This document shows positions 16,823 to 25,921 of a stretch of DNA of 64,000 nucleotides, piece after piece. The position numbers and the translations under genes were made by a program. The notes beneath the pieces were generated by a model. It made no database searches and was not told where the DNA came from. It saw only the letters and a program-made list of their open reading frames with translations. This stretch comes from a bacterium (GTDB lineage Bacteria; UBP14; UBA6098; 4484-93), in the NCBI GenBank assembly GCA_021158465.1, contig JAGGUN010000028.1:85871-149870 (forward strand), in the 5' to 3' direction. Every line of letters starts with the position of its first letter. Position 1 is the stretch's first letter.

Positions 16823-18205
16823 TTACCAGTCAAGGGGAAAGCGGCTGGCTCCTTTTGGGGTTCCAAACCACAGATATCTCCCTTCTCGGGTTATTACCTC
16901 AACATCGTTCGAGATAAGCCCCTCTTCGGTTGTTAGCATCTTCGTGTCAAAACCTTTTCTGTCGTAGAGGGCAACCCCACCGGATGTGGCAAAAAAGAAG
17001 AACCTGTCGACCGGTTCAAAGTCCCTTATTTTTCTGCCGCTGAAGACGAGAACCCCAGGGAAGATAGTTGGCTCACCAGCGAACGAAGGGACAGCAACTA
17101 TTCCCTTCCTCGACAGGAGAAAGAGGGTATCAGCCGATACCTTCGCTGAGATAACGGGGGCATCGAGTGTTCCATCGTCCTTGGTATACTGGAGAAAGCC
17201 GCTATCGTTCCAGGTAAACACCCCATAATCTGTGGCAAACCACAATGTGCTGTCGAAGTATGCGACATCGTTGACCCTCGGAAAATCCGCCCGACGCAGC
17301 AGATCCAAGCTCACTCCACCTGAGGAATAAACAGCGATCCCGTCCGTCGTGCCTGCCCACAGTGTATCCTTCCCAAGTGCAAGCGATGTCAGCGCCACAG
17401 TCGGTCTGCAGGCTTTAAACCTACCCCTGCGAATATCAAGGAGAGCAAGCCCAAACTCGGTGGCAAAAAAGACCGTATCTCCTGCAATAAGAGCATCCTC
17501 CACACGGTCCGCCGGGAAAGAAGGGATATCCTCTGCCCGGAAGATATCCCAAGCATCCCTCTCCTTCTCCCAGACGGTTATCCCCCCGTTACCTGCAAAG
17601 AGTACGTAATCATCGGAGACACAGATATTGTCCACCACCGGGGATGCAAGTCCAAAGGGGAGTATATCGAGAAGGTTGCCACCACTTCTCACGCGCAACA
17701 ACCCCTTCCCCCAGGTGCCGAGGAACTTATTTCCTACGAAGTCTGTGAGACAAGCTGTCACAGGGTATTCATGAAGATGCATATCAGACAGGACACCATC
17801 GGGGCGGAAGAAGTAGCCCGTTGGTGGAATATACCCAGGGAAGCTCTCGGGGCAGTCATCCGATGTAGAATCGAAAGGCGACGACACAGGGAAGCTATAA
17901 GTCCCAGTGCTCGTCTCGACCTTTAGCCTGTTGCCCGAGACATAAAGCTCCTTTACAGGAGAGTTTATTATCCCACCAACCGCCACGTCGAGGTAATCAT
18001 ACGGGAAGAGGAACCGCTCATCGACCTTATCGTAGCGGACAAGCCCTCCTGTCGTGCCAACATATATAAAACGGCTTCCCTCCGCAAGAGAGGTAACAAA
18101 GCGATAATCAGACACGCTTATTATCCCTGTGGCAGTCCAGTCGGATGTAGCCACGGAAGGTAGAGAGAGAACGCCAAACAAAAGGATAGAAAACAGAGCC
18201 TTCAT
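16823..18205 (-). CDS. Exported beta-propeller protein (regulator-propeller type repeats)
   Basis: 460 residues with a Sec signal peptide. Repeats typical of two-component-regulator propellers follow: 'FIYVGTTGGLVRYDK', 'KFLGTWGKGLLRV', 'DTLWAGTTDGIAVYS', 'TLWFATDYGVFTW' and a final 'YLWFGTPKGASRF'. These propellers form sensor ectodomains in hybrid kinases, but no membrane helix or kinase follows here. It is probably a free periplasmic or surface propeller. The ATG directly follows the stop codon of the TPR lipoprotein gene with no obvious ribosome-binding site, so translation is probably coupled. Confidence 0.78.
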   Translation of the reverse strand: MKALFSILLFGVLSLPSVATSDWTATGIISVSDYRFVTSLAEGSRFIYVGTTGGLVRYDKVDERFLFPYDYLDVAVGGIINSPVKELYVSGNRLKVETSTGTYSFPVSSPFDSTSDDCPESFPGYIPPTGYFFRPDGVLSDMHLHEYPVTACLTDFVGNKFLGTWGKGLLRVRSGGNLLDILPFGLASPVVDNICVSDDYVLFAGNGGITVWEKERDAWDIFRAEDIPSFPADRVEDALIAGDTVFFATEFGLALLDIRRGRFKACRPTVALTSLALGKDTLWAGTTDGIAVYSSGGVSLDLLRRADFPRVNDVAYFDSTLWFATDYGVFTWNDSGFLQYTKDDGTLDAPVISAKVSADTLFLLSRKGIVAVPSFAGEPTIFPGVLVFSGRKIRDFEPVDRFFFFATSGGVALYDRKGFDTKMLTTEEGLISNDVEVITREGRYLWFGTPKGASRFPLDW

Positions 18206-18709
18206 CTATTTTTCCAGGTCCCCGAGCAGTTTCTCTAACTCCTTTACCCGAGCCTTGAGCCTCTCGTTTTCCTCTTTCAAGAGCCGCACTTCCTCTGAAA
18301 TATCCTTTCGGTTCCCGGAGAGCCTGAGTCTCTTTCTTACATTCTCAAGGGATGCGAGACAGTCTCTCCGCTCCTCCAATATTCTTCTCCAGAGCCTCGC
18401 ATCGAACAACCAATGGGAATCAGGATACAGCTCCTCGAGTTTGGAGAAGCTTACGATAGCGTCATCATATTCGTTGAGGATAACCTGCGTATACCCAAGT
18501 TTGAAGAGTGCCTCATCTGCGACCCGGCTTTCTGGGAAGTTGTCGACCACTTGACGGTAACCGAACTCCGCCGCTTCAAACTTGTGCTCCTTCAGCCTTG
18601 CTTCCGCGCGATTGAACCAATCGAGGGCATCAGTCGGAGTCTGCTGCTTAACAGGGGCACAGGAAAAAACAAAAAGCAAAAGAAAGGATGAAAGAACCAG
18701 TTTCCTCAT
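18206..18709 (-). CDS. TPR lipoprotein with C-terminal coiled coil
   Basis: 167 residues: lipoprotein signal (lipobox VFSC, Cys about 17), two to three TPR units (ALDWFNRAEARLKEHKFEAA, YDDAIVSFSKLEELYPDS), then a charged coiled coil ending LLKEENERLKARVKELEKLL. Architecture resembles YbgF/CpoB in reverse order. It lies between the DUF4139 protein and the propeller, 13 bp and 0 bp from its neighbours. Probably an envelope scaffold; the specific function is not recognisable. Confidence 0.78.
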   Translation of the reverse strand: MRKLVLSSFLLLFVFSCAPVKQQTPTDALDWFNRAEARLKEHKFEAAEFGYRQVVDNFPESRVADEALFKLGYTQVILNEYDDAIVSFSKLEELYPDSHWLFDARLWRRILEERRDCLASLENVRKRLRLSGNRKDISEEVRLLKEENERLKARVKELEKLLGDLEK

Positions 18710-18722
18710 CTCTCGTGCGCTC

Positions 18723-20063
18723 CTAATACCTTATCCTGACTGTGTAGGTAAGCGTCTTCTCTCCATCGGCTGGAACGGGCAAGTAAAACTCCCCCGTGTG
18801 CTGGTCCTTCTTGTGAAACTTAGCATTCTTATCCTTTATCGTCCAGTCACCAAAGAAATGCTCGACAACGGTCACTATTATATCCTCTTCCTTATGATTG
18901 CGAACGGTTATCTCGTATGTGTCCTCGTGAACGGTCCTCGAGAGCCTCTTATAATCCGTCTTCTTTCGCTCTGCCACGACATCAAACGCATCTCCCAGAT
19001 ACACCCGCACCTTCTCATCCACCGGCGTATGTTCTATCCTATCTTCACCGACAAACTGAAGGGCACCTGTTCTATCCTCCTTATAGACGCGAACCTTCCC
19101 CTCGGGAAGCGGCATACCCAGTCCTGCTTCCTCAGAATTGACAAACTCCATCACAACTCGAACCTTGCTATACCTTGCCCCATCGTAGATATACTCCTTG
19201 CGGGCGTCTACTGTATGCTCAGGAAAAAGGGAGAGCTGCTTGGTCTCATTGCTCCCAACCGTTGTCGGACGGGTGAGTGTGTAGAGATGATACTCGAAGA
19301 AGCTCTCCTCAACGAACGGCTTTTCCTCGTCCGATATACCAGCTCCCTTCGCAAGAAACCGTGCCTCTGTATGTTCGGGTCTCACAAGATGCACCCTCCC
19401 TGCGACAAGTTTCAGTTTCGCATCAGGGAAAGCGGTTCCTGAGCGGTTCTCTATCGTCACCCAGCCAGAAAGACCAAGTTCTTCATCATCCTTATCAACA
19501 ACAGCGACATAGTCAGCAGACCAGTTGACACCGCCTGTGATATAGGAGAGTTCAAACCTTCTTTTCCCCGCTTTTTCCCCACGATAGAGCCAGACCAGTG
19601 TCGGCTTTGTGATAAGTCCAGAAGGTAGCGATGGGAAGTCAAGCGTAAGTATCTTGTCCGTCTTCACAGAGACAATTCCCCCATCCTTCTTCTTGATTAT
19701 GCAGTCGGAGGGGGAAGATGAGAGCAATTTCCCCTCAAAATCCTCCTTCGATTCTGTCCTGATATGAATTGTCTGATCAAGATACCTTTCAAGCAGCTTG
19801 GTTGTTCCAACAAGGTCGTACTGGTAGTTCTGCTCAAGTATTGTAAGCGGCGCCCCAGCCAAGACAGAGAAATGCACGGATGTTGGCTCAATCGAAGAAG
19901 GGACATCGGTGAGTTTGAACACCCCCTCCTTATCAAAAACCGCTTCCCTGATATCCTTGACGAGGGCTATATTCTGGTTGTAAATCGTGATGGAAAGCTC
20001 CCTGGCAGACAGTGCAAGCGGGATGGTAGCCAGAAGCAATGCCGCAGAAAAAACCTTCTTCAT
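18723..20063 (-). CDS. DUF4139 domain-containing exported protein
   Basis: 446 residues with a Sec signal (ending LALSARE). It matches the DUF4139/mucoidy-inhibitor-like family: an N-terminal ITIYNQNIALVKDIRE segment, the YRGEKAGKRRFELSYITGGVNW core, and a C-terminal ITVRNHKEEDIIVTVVEH...GEKTLTYTVRIRY. The biochemical function of the family is not established. The start has an AAAGGGGG site. It is 14 bp downstream of the helix-hairpin-helix barrel gene. Confidence 0.85.
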   Translation of the reverse strand: MKKVFSAALLLATIPLALSARELSITIYNQNIALVKDIREAVFDKEGVFKLTDVPSSIEPTSVHFSVLAGAPLTILEQNYQYDLVGTTKLLERYLDQTIHIRTESKEDFEGKLLSSSPSDCIIKKKDGGIVSVKTDKILTLDFPSLPSGLITKPTLVWLYRGEKAGKRRFELSYITGGVNWSADYVAVVDKDDEELGLSGWVTIENRSGTAFPDAKLKLVAGRVHLVRPEHTEARFLAKGAGISDEEKPFVEESFFEYHLYTLTRPTTVGSNETKQLSLFPEHTVDARKEYIYDGARYSKVRVVMEFVNSEEAGLGMPLPEGKVRVYKEDRTGALQFVGEDRIEHTPVDEKVRVYLGDAFDVVAERKKTDYKRLSRTVHEDTYEITVRNHKEEDIIVTVVEHFFGDWTIKDKNAKFHKKDQHTGEFYLPVPADGEKTLTYTVRIRY

Positions 20064-20077
20064 AGATTATTCCCCCT

Positions 20078-22402
20078 TTACAAAAGGTAGCTCAGCTCGA
20101 GCGAAAAAGCTGACCTTTTCGCTCTGTGGTTTACTACATTTCCGTTTATCTCACCGAAAAAGCCTTCTGTATCGTGGACATATCTAAACCTGACATACGA
20201 GCTTGCCGAGAGCCTCTGCGTGAGCGAGACCCAGAACCTGAACGATCCGTCGTCGCTGTCAAGAACAACAAACTCACCATCCTCGAAGTTCCATAAGAAC
20301 CCTTTATACATTCCGAGCGATGTAGCAAGCTCACTCTCCCCCTGTATCCCTTGTCGCCAGGTAAGAAAGATAGAACTGCTTCTCTCTATCGAGCCACCGT
20401 AGAGGGGAGTAGTTCCATCTGGGAGATGCCAGTAGTACGGCTTCGGGGGGTAATCCATCCGCCCTCGTGTCAAGAGGAGGGAGAGCTCAGTCTGCTTCGT
20501 CAGGGAAAGCACGGTGAAAAACCTTGTTTCTCTATCCTCGAAACCGTTCGAAACGATAAACTCGTCGGGGTTCCTTCCTGACAGCTTCTGCCTGACATTT
20601 ATCTTCAGTCTCCTCGTCGGCTGATAGGTGCCGGAAACCACGACTCTCGAATACAAGGCGTTGTCCGCTCGGCGACACCAGTTATCGAATTCGCTCTTCA
20701 GATACAACCTTCCCGTGACCCTTGCCCGAGCAGAGAGATAAATCCCCCTCTCCGGCTGGGGGGTCACGCTATTGTAAGCAAGATACGAATACAGTGGACT
20801 TCTCAGATAATACTCCTTCCCAAGTATCGTCCCATGAAACCGCTCGTAGTTTGCAAACCCCCTGCTGTAGGGATTAAAGTATGAGGGGTCGCAATCCCGA
20901 TACAGCAGAAGGATATCTGCTTTGTTGAACTGGGAGTAAAACGAGACGACAAAAGCATCCGAGACCTCATCCGCATGCAGGGCTCTCGAGTATTCGCCTC
21001 CTACGGTATAGTTCCCGAAAATCACCCTCCCATCGAGTCCGGCAAATCTGTACATCTTATCCTTTGTGGGGGAGGAAATGGTATAATCGTTGTCAACTGT
21101 GGAGACCTTATCCCCTCTGTCGGTGATAGAGCTCAGATCGGGGACAATCTCCTTGGAGTAGTTTGCTTGCCAGAAAGATGCCCCGAGAAGCAAGCTACCC
21201 GAGATAAAATGCGAGATATGCCCACCAACAAGTCTCTCCTTTATCCCGTCCTTCAATATCACCCCATCAGAAGAGGAGAGGAGAGAATCAGGGATATAGT
21301 CGGGCAGTTCCAGCACAGCTGCCACCGTATCGGGACTGGTAGGAATTACATCCTCCTTCTTGCTGGAGAAGAATATTATACCATCGGTATTATCGCCCAC
21401 GAGGAACTCTACTCCCGCACCGAAAAGTCCCCTTTCATCCGTCGAGTAGATGTCAGAGAACACCCCCGTGTACCTCTTATCATATCCAAACCCAGTGAGC
21501 CTCGGCTTGAAGTATCCGCCTGACTGAAAGCATATTCCCTCACCCCATCCTGCGTTGTAATTACCAAGTATCAACCTTTTCAGGCGAACTACTCCGACCG
21601 CCTGTCCCTCGAGGGCAGAAAAGAACTTGAGTTTTTGGTCGTTGGGGTGAAGCCCGTTTCTCCACCCGTTCTGGGAAAGAAGCATTCCGCCGGAAAAGCC
21701 GAACCGTGGTCCTCTTATGTACGCCTTCAGATATTCGGATTCCACAGCACCGGTGAGGAAATCCTCATCGGGGGAAAGCTCCGGGTGATACATCCCCATC
21801 TCGATGGAGCCTGTGGCAAGCCGACCCTTTTCCTCTTTGAAAGAGACAAAATCCCGCAGACCAAGATAGCTGTAGAAGGTTAGTCCTGGTATGCGGCGTA
21901 GTTCCCTGATATCCGATATCTCACCAATCAGTTGCTTATACAAAACTATCCGCCTCGCATCCTGCGGAGAAACACCCCTAAAACCCAGAAGGTCGAAGAA
22001 TGAGAGCCTGTTCAGGTTAACAGGATTCTTCACCATATCGAGCCAGAGCTCGTAACAACCTCCCTCCTCATCCTCATGGGCAAGCTTCCTATAAAAATCC
22101 CCAACTCTCAGGGAAACAGCCAATGTGGTGTCAGGATAGAGAACGATGAGGGGTTTCAGTGTATCGAGCTTCGCTGGAGAAACAACCTCCGTCAGCTCGT
22201 AGATACTCTTTATTCCTCCCCTTCCGCGGACGAGATTGTAGACAGCCACCGCTTCGTCCTTGGTTATCGGTAGACTGCTTATCTCCTCCAGCGTAGCCCG
22301 ATTTATGTCAAGCGGGGCAGAAAGTATAGGTGGCACCCAGAGAAACAGGAAAGTTATAAATACAAATCTTCTCAGTTTCACTCCTTTCTTGTAAACATCC
22401 AA
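20078..22402 (-). CDS. Helix-hairpin-helix protein with probable outer-membrane beta-barrel
   Basis: 774 residues. After an export signal (LFLWVPPILSA), residues about 30-190 carry repeated ComEA-type helix-hairpin-helix motifs (LDINRATLEEISSLP, PVNLNRLSFFDLLGFRGVS, ISDIRELRRIPGLT). The remaining about 570 residues alternate hydrophobic and polar residues like barrel strands and end RSAFSLELSYLL. HhH motifs bind DNA non-specifically, and a related soluble form, ComEA, acts in DNA uptake. The ATG at 22402 has no good ribosome-binding site, while an AAAGGAG lies just inside the gene, so the true start may be slightly downstream at a rare codon. Confidence 0.75.
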   Translation of the reverse strand: MDVYKKGVKLRRFVFITFLFLWVPPILSAPLDINRATLEEISSLPITKDEAVAVYNLVRGRGGIKSIYELTEVVSPAKLDTLKPLIVLYPDTTLAVSLRVGDFYRKLAHEDEEGGCYELWLDMVKNPVNLNRLSFFDLLGFRGVSPQDARRIVLYKQLIGEISDIRELRRIPGLTFYSYLGLRDFVSFKEEKGRLATGSIEMGMYHPELSPDEDFLTGAVESEYLKAYIRGPRFGFSGGMLLSQNGWRNGLHPNDQKLKFFSALEGQAVGVVRLKRLILGNYNAGWGEGICFQSGGYFKPRLTGFGYDKRYTGVFSDIYSTDERGLFGAGVEFLVGDNTDGIIFFSSKKEDVIPTSPDTVAAVLELPDYIPDSLLSSSDGVILKDGIKERLVGGHISHFISGSLLLGASFWQANYSKEIVPDLSSITDRGDKVSTVDNDYTISSPTKDKMYRFAGLDGRVIFGNYTVGGEYSRALHADEVSDAFVVSFYSQFNKADILLLYRDCDPSYFNPYSRGFANYERFHGTILGKEYYLRSPLYSYLAYNSVTPQPERGIYLSARARVTGRLYLKSEFDNWCRRADNALYSRVVVSGTYQPTRRLKINVRQKLSGRNPDEFIVSNGFEDRETRFFTVLSLTKQTELSLLLTRGRMDYPPKPYYWHLPDGTTPLYGGSIERSSSIFLTWRQGIQGESELATSLGMYKGFLWNFEDGEFVVLDSDDGSFRFWVSLTQRLSASSYVRFRYVHDTEGFFGEINGNVVNHRAKRSAFSLELSYLL

Positions 22403-22428
22403 TATACACTTTCTTAAAGGAAAATCAA

Positions 22429-23577
22429 CTACTTAAGAAGAGAGCGATAGATATCCTCTATCCTTGGGATAATGGCGTTCCAGCTCCCTTTTTCCTCCAC
22501 AAGATACCGGTTCTTCTCCATTGCATTCCTGCGGAGAGCATCGTTATTCAGTGCCAGGATAATCTTTTGGGCAAGCAGATGAGCTTCCCTGGTTGGGAAG
22601 AGATATCCGTTTTCACCGTCCACAATCCATTGGCTGTTCGCCGGGATATCGCTTACCACAGGAAATATCCCAGACGCAAAGGCTTCCAGAAGAGATACAC
22701 TCGTTCCATCGGAAAGCGAAGTGGACACGTAAACCTTTCCTCTGGAGAGGATCCTGGGTATCTCCTCTCTCGGCACCCTTCCCTTGAAATCGATGAAATC
22801 TGCCACACCAAGCTTGTCAGCAAGCGACTCAAGCCTCTCTCTTTCAGTGCCATCACCGACTATAAGGAAACGGGTTCTCGGGAGATGCTCAACCACCTCA
22901 CCGACAGCACGAATCAGCGTCTCAACATTATAGACGGGGTTCAGATTCCTTATCGAGACGACCAAATCTTCCCTTTCCCCGCCAGGGGAGTAGCAGGTCT
23001 CGTCTATCCCGATAGGAAGACAAACTACCTTCCTCCGCGGTATCCCCCAGGAAGAGATAACATCCCTTATCCTCTCGGAAACGGCAATTATCCTGTCCGC
23101 TCGCCTGAGGGTGAATATCGCGATCCTTCTCAGGAAGGCAGACCTTCTCGGGAGAGAAAGGACATCCGAACCGTGAGCGGTAACCACAAGCGGCAAAGAG
23201 AGAAGCCTTGAAACAAAGACTGCAATAAAACCTGTTGGGATGACAAAATGAGCATGTAACAAACTCACTCGCTTCCTAATGCAAATCCAGAGGGAAAAGA
23301 GTAACCCAGAGAGAATATAGAAGAACATCCTGATATATGGGGTTTCCTCGTACTCGGCAAGGATCCTTCCACCCGATGGGAAGATAAAGCGCCAGACACA
23401 GACGCTGTTCATCCTCTCAAATACGGGACTCTTGGCAAATATCTTCGGAGTGACAACATCTACCTCCCAGCCGGATGTAGCAAGTCGTTGTGACATTTCG
23501 AATATCCCTGAACCTCTGTATCCACCAGGGGAATCCGGGAAACTCGATGTCAGAAAGAGCAGTCTATTCCTTGGCAT
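22429..23577 (-). CDS. Glycosyltransferase family 4
   Basis: About 382 residues with a GT-B fold. The N-terminal domain has FLTSSFPDSPGGYRG and HAHFVIPTG; the C-terminal domain shows NLNPVYNVETLIRAVGEV, FLIVGDGTERERLESLA and the E-x7-E motif in SLLEAFASGIFPVVSDIPAN. It transfers a sugar from a nucleotide donor, probably to an envelope glycan. The ATG at 23577 with GAGGA upstream is chosen over a further upstream codon at 23604. It overlaps the end of the GT2 gene by 14 bp. Acceptor and donor are unknown. Confidence 0.9.
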   Translation of the reverse strand: MPRNRLLFLTSSFPDSPGGYRGSGIFEMSQRLATSGWEVDVVTPKIFAKSPVFERMNSVCVWRFIFPSGGRILAEYEETPYIRMFFYILSGLLFSLWICIRKRVSLLHAHFVIPTGFIAVFVSRLLSLPLVVTAHGSDVLSLPRRSAFLRRIAIFTLRRADRIIAVSERIRDVISSWGIPRRKVVCLPIGIDETCYSPGGEREDLVVSIRNLNPVYNVETLIRAVGEVVEHLPRTRFLIVGDGTERERLESLADKLGVADFIDFKGRVPREEIPRILSRGKVYVSTSLSDGTSVSLLEAFASGIFPVVSDIPANSQWIVDGENGYLFPTREAHLLAQKIILALNNDALRRNAMEKNRYLVEEKGSWNAIIPRIEDIYRSLLK

Positions 23578-24550
23578 TCTGGTGTTCCTCAAGCCTCTTC
23601 TCAAGTAGTCGGTTCTGCCATTGCACCTTGAACAGTTCCTTCCGCAGTATCACCATCTGCACACCCAAGAAGCCAAGCGAGAGGATCTGAAACCCTGCCA
23701 GGAGCAGGATGATAGTGAGGTTCACAAGCGGCCTCTCGGGGTTCAAAGTTCCCTGCCTGAAGAGGACATAAAGATATATTCCTATGCCGATCCCAAGAAG
23801 AAGTATGAATAAACCAGCAAACCCGAATATAAGGGCAGGTCTTTCCATCATCGAGAATATAAGATGCGAGCGAGTCGTTGGACCGACTCTGAACTTCGAT
23901 CTCCCCCTTTTCCTGCCCCGGAGAACCGCCGGCACCTCGACTATCCGATAACCACAGGCTGAAGCCTTCGAGAGTATCTCAAGGTGTATATCTTTCCCTT
24001 CCGACTCCAGCAGAAGAGAATCGAGAACCTTCTTCCTATATGCGCGGAAGATCCCTGTGAATGTGTGTATACCCCCTTTGAACGACAACCCCAAAACCAT
24101 ATTGCCAAGCCTGCTGACGAGTAAGCGGAAAAACGGAACATTTTCTGTGCCTCCGCCCTTCATATAGGGCGAACCTACAACGATATCCACATCATCACGC
24201 TCAAGCAAGGGCTGGATAAGACGCCCTATCTGGTCAGGGGAGTAGCTGAGGTCAGCATCGACGGTAACAATAATATCTCCCGTGGACGCAGAGAAGCCCT
24301 GCCTCATCGCATATCCACGCCCTCTGTTCGGGTAATACGACACGGGAACAACCCTGGAACTCCCTTCAGAAAGGGTTTTTATAACCTTTTCTGTGCAATC
24401 CGTCGAACCATCATTGACAAGAACTATCTCATAGGGTATATCAAGTGGAGCAAGCTCGCTCTCTAGCTCGTCGACGAGCAGCGGAATGTTTGCCTCCTCA
24501 TTATAGACGGGCACAACAATAGAGAGTTTACGACCTTCTTTCACCTTCAC
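23564..24550 (-). CDS. Family 2 glycosyltransferase, polyprenyl-phosphate type
   Basis: 328 residues. The N-terminal GT-A domain has VVPVYNEEANIPLLV, VNDGSTD and the metal-binding DADLSYSP. Two C-terminal transmembrane helices (FGFAGLFILLLGIGIGIYLYV and LTIILLLAGFQILSLGFLG) give the dolichol-phosphate mannosyltransferase/ArnC-like layout. A charged tail (KRLEEHQNA) follows. Such enzymes load a sugar on undecaprenyl phosphate at the inner membrane. The start is GTG. It overlaps the DUF1844 gene by 23 bp and the GT4 gene by 14 bp. Confidence 0.9.
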   Translation of the reverse strand: MKVKEGRKLSIVVPVYNEEANIPLLVDELESELAPLDIPYEIVLVNDGSTDCTEKVIKTLSEGSSRVVPVSYYPNRGRGYAMRQGFSASTGDIIVTVDADLSYSPDQIGRLIQPLLERDDVDIVVGSPYMKGGGTENVPFFRLLVSRLGNMVLGLSFKGGIHTFTGIFRAYRKKVLDSLLLESEGKDIHLEILSKASACGYRIVEVPAVLRGRKRGRSKFRVGPTTRSHLIFSMMERPALIFGFAGLFILLLGIGIGIYLYVLFRQGTLNPERPLVNLTIILLLAGFQILSLGFLGVQMVILRKELFKVQWQNRLLEKRLEEHQNAKE

Positions 24551-24815
24551 TCACCTTGATAAACAGGAGCCTTAACTCCGAGAGAACCCTTTCAACAAAC
24601 TCCTTCTCCCTCTCGGTCAATCTATCGGAAAATCTTCTGTACAGCATCTCAACTGCGTTGATGCTCCTTCTAGCCTGCTGCAGGTTGAGTTTTGTCTTCC
24701 CCTCTACGGGGTTCTTCAACTTCCCGAGCCCCTGTAGGGCACCCGCCTCCAGCATAATGATTATCTCAAGAAAGCTCTCCTCATCAGGAGTAAGCCCTTC
24801 AAACAGGTTAGCCAT
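24528..24815 (-). CDS. DUF1844 family protein
   Basis: 95 residues, mostly helical, with the DUF1844 pattern LEAGALQGLGKLKNP and LQQARRSINAVEML. The function is unknown. It begins inside the end of recF (8 bp overlap) behind GAGGAG and overlaps the GT2 gene by 23 bp. No membrane segment or catalytic motif is visible. Confidence 0.82.
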   Translation of the reverse strand: MANLFEGLTPDEESFLEIIIMLEAGALQGLGKLKNPVEGKTKLNLQQARRSINAVEMLYRRFSDRLTEREKEFVERVLSELRLLFIKVSEGERRS

Positions 24816-25920
24816 TCTCTCTCCTCACCGGTCTACCTGGTTCCTTCAGCTCAAATACGAACGCCTCTGGGGATATCTCTCCCAACTCCCCCTCTCCTGT
24901 CACCGTCAGAAAGAACTGCCCGTTCTCCCGGATGAGCGCGGCAAGGTTCTTCCTCCTTATCGCATCCAGATTGGCAAAGGCGTCATCCACAAGGAAAACT
25001 GGTCTCTTTCTTCCCTTTTCCAGCGACGATGTAGCGAGGGAAAGAAGTATTGCAAAAGAGGCAGACCTCATCTCACCCCACGACCCATACTCCCTTATAG
25101 GAACCCCATTCAGCTTGACCGTAAGGTCGTCCCTGTGCGGACCGACCGTCGTCTCAAGATACCTTTTGTCCCTCTCCCTCGCAGAATACAAACTCTCAAG
25201 GATAGACTTGGATATATTCTCTCTATCCTTTATCGGGAAGGAAGAATGATAAGCTACTTCCACCTTGTCCTTATTATCCGCTATCCTACGATATGTTTCA
25301 CCAACCCTTTCCTTTATACTGTCGACTATACCGAGCCTTGATCTTACAATTTTTCCACCAAGAGCAGCAATACGTTCGTCGAGAGCATCAAGGTAAATCT
25401 CTCCCCCAACAGCCTCACCCGATGCGAGCTTCTTAAGGTAAAAATGTCTCTCCCTGATCAACCTCGAGTAATCGGTTATCGTGGAGGTCATTTCCGGCTC
25501 CCGTCGCATTATGGCGAGGTCCATAAGCTCCCTCCGAAGCGACGGAGCCCCTCTGACATACTCTATCTCCTGTGGACCGATGTAAACTATGTTTAATATA
25601 TTGAACAGATTTGATACCTTCCTTAGCTTTTTCCCGTTATACAATATGCTCTTGCCACTGTTCGCAAGGATCTCTACCCTTATCGACGAAGAATCCGAAA
25701 GCCTAAGCGATACACTGCCTGCGTCCTCACCAAATTTTATGCACTCAGAGATTGCTCTGGTCCTGAATGACCTTCCAAATCCGCATATATATATCCCCTC
25801 AAGCAGATTGCTCTTCCCAAACCCGTTCTCCCCGATTATTATGTTCTCCTTCTCGGAGAATTCGAGTTCCTCCACACAAAAGTTGCGAAACCTGTAAAGG
25901 CGTACACTCTTTACACACAT
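24808..25920 (-). CDS. recF: DNA replication and repair protein RecF
   Basis: 370 residues, SMC-like ATPase that loads RecA at ssDNA gaps with RecO and RecR. Walker A reads GENGFGKSNLLEG (the usual form has GQGKTN), the signature region is SWGEMRSASFAILLSLA, and Walker B is PVFLVDDAFANLD. The start follows the dnaN stop within 2 bases, behind GGGGAG. Order dnaA-dnaN-recF is the classical origin cluster. Confidence 0.96.
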   Translation of the reverse strand: MCVKSVRLYRFRNFCVEELEFSEKENIIIGENGFGKSNLLEGIYICGFGRSFRTRAISECIKFGEDAGSVSLRLSDSSSIRVEILANSGKSILYNGKKLRKVSNLFNILNIVYIGPQEIEYVRGAPSLRRELMDLAIMRREPEMTSTITDYSRLIRERHFYLKKLASGEAVGGEIYLDALDERIAALGGKIVRSRLGIVDSIKERVGETYRRIADNKDKVEVAYHSSFPIKDRENISKSILESLYSARERDKRYLETTVGPHRDDLTVKLNGVPIREYGSWGEMRSASFAILLSLATSSLEKGRKRPVFLVDDAFANLDAIRRKNLAALIRENGQFFLTVTGEGELGEISPEAFVFELKEPGRPVRRENG

Positions 25921-25921
25921 T

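Noticed and set aside
25285..25300. TGTTTCACC in recF as another parS half site
   Set aside because: Right half does not match; this is expected by chance in 64 kb.
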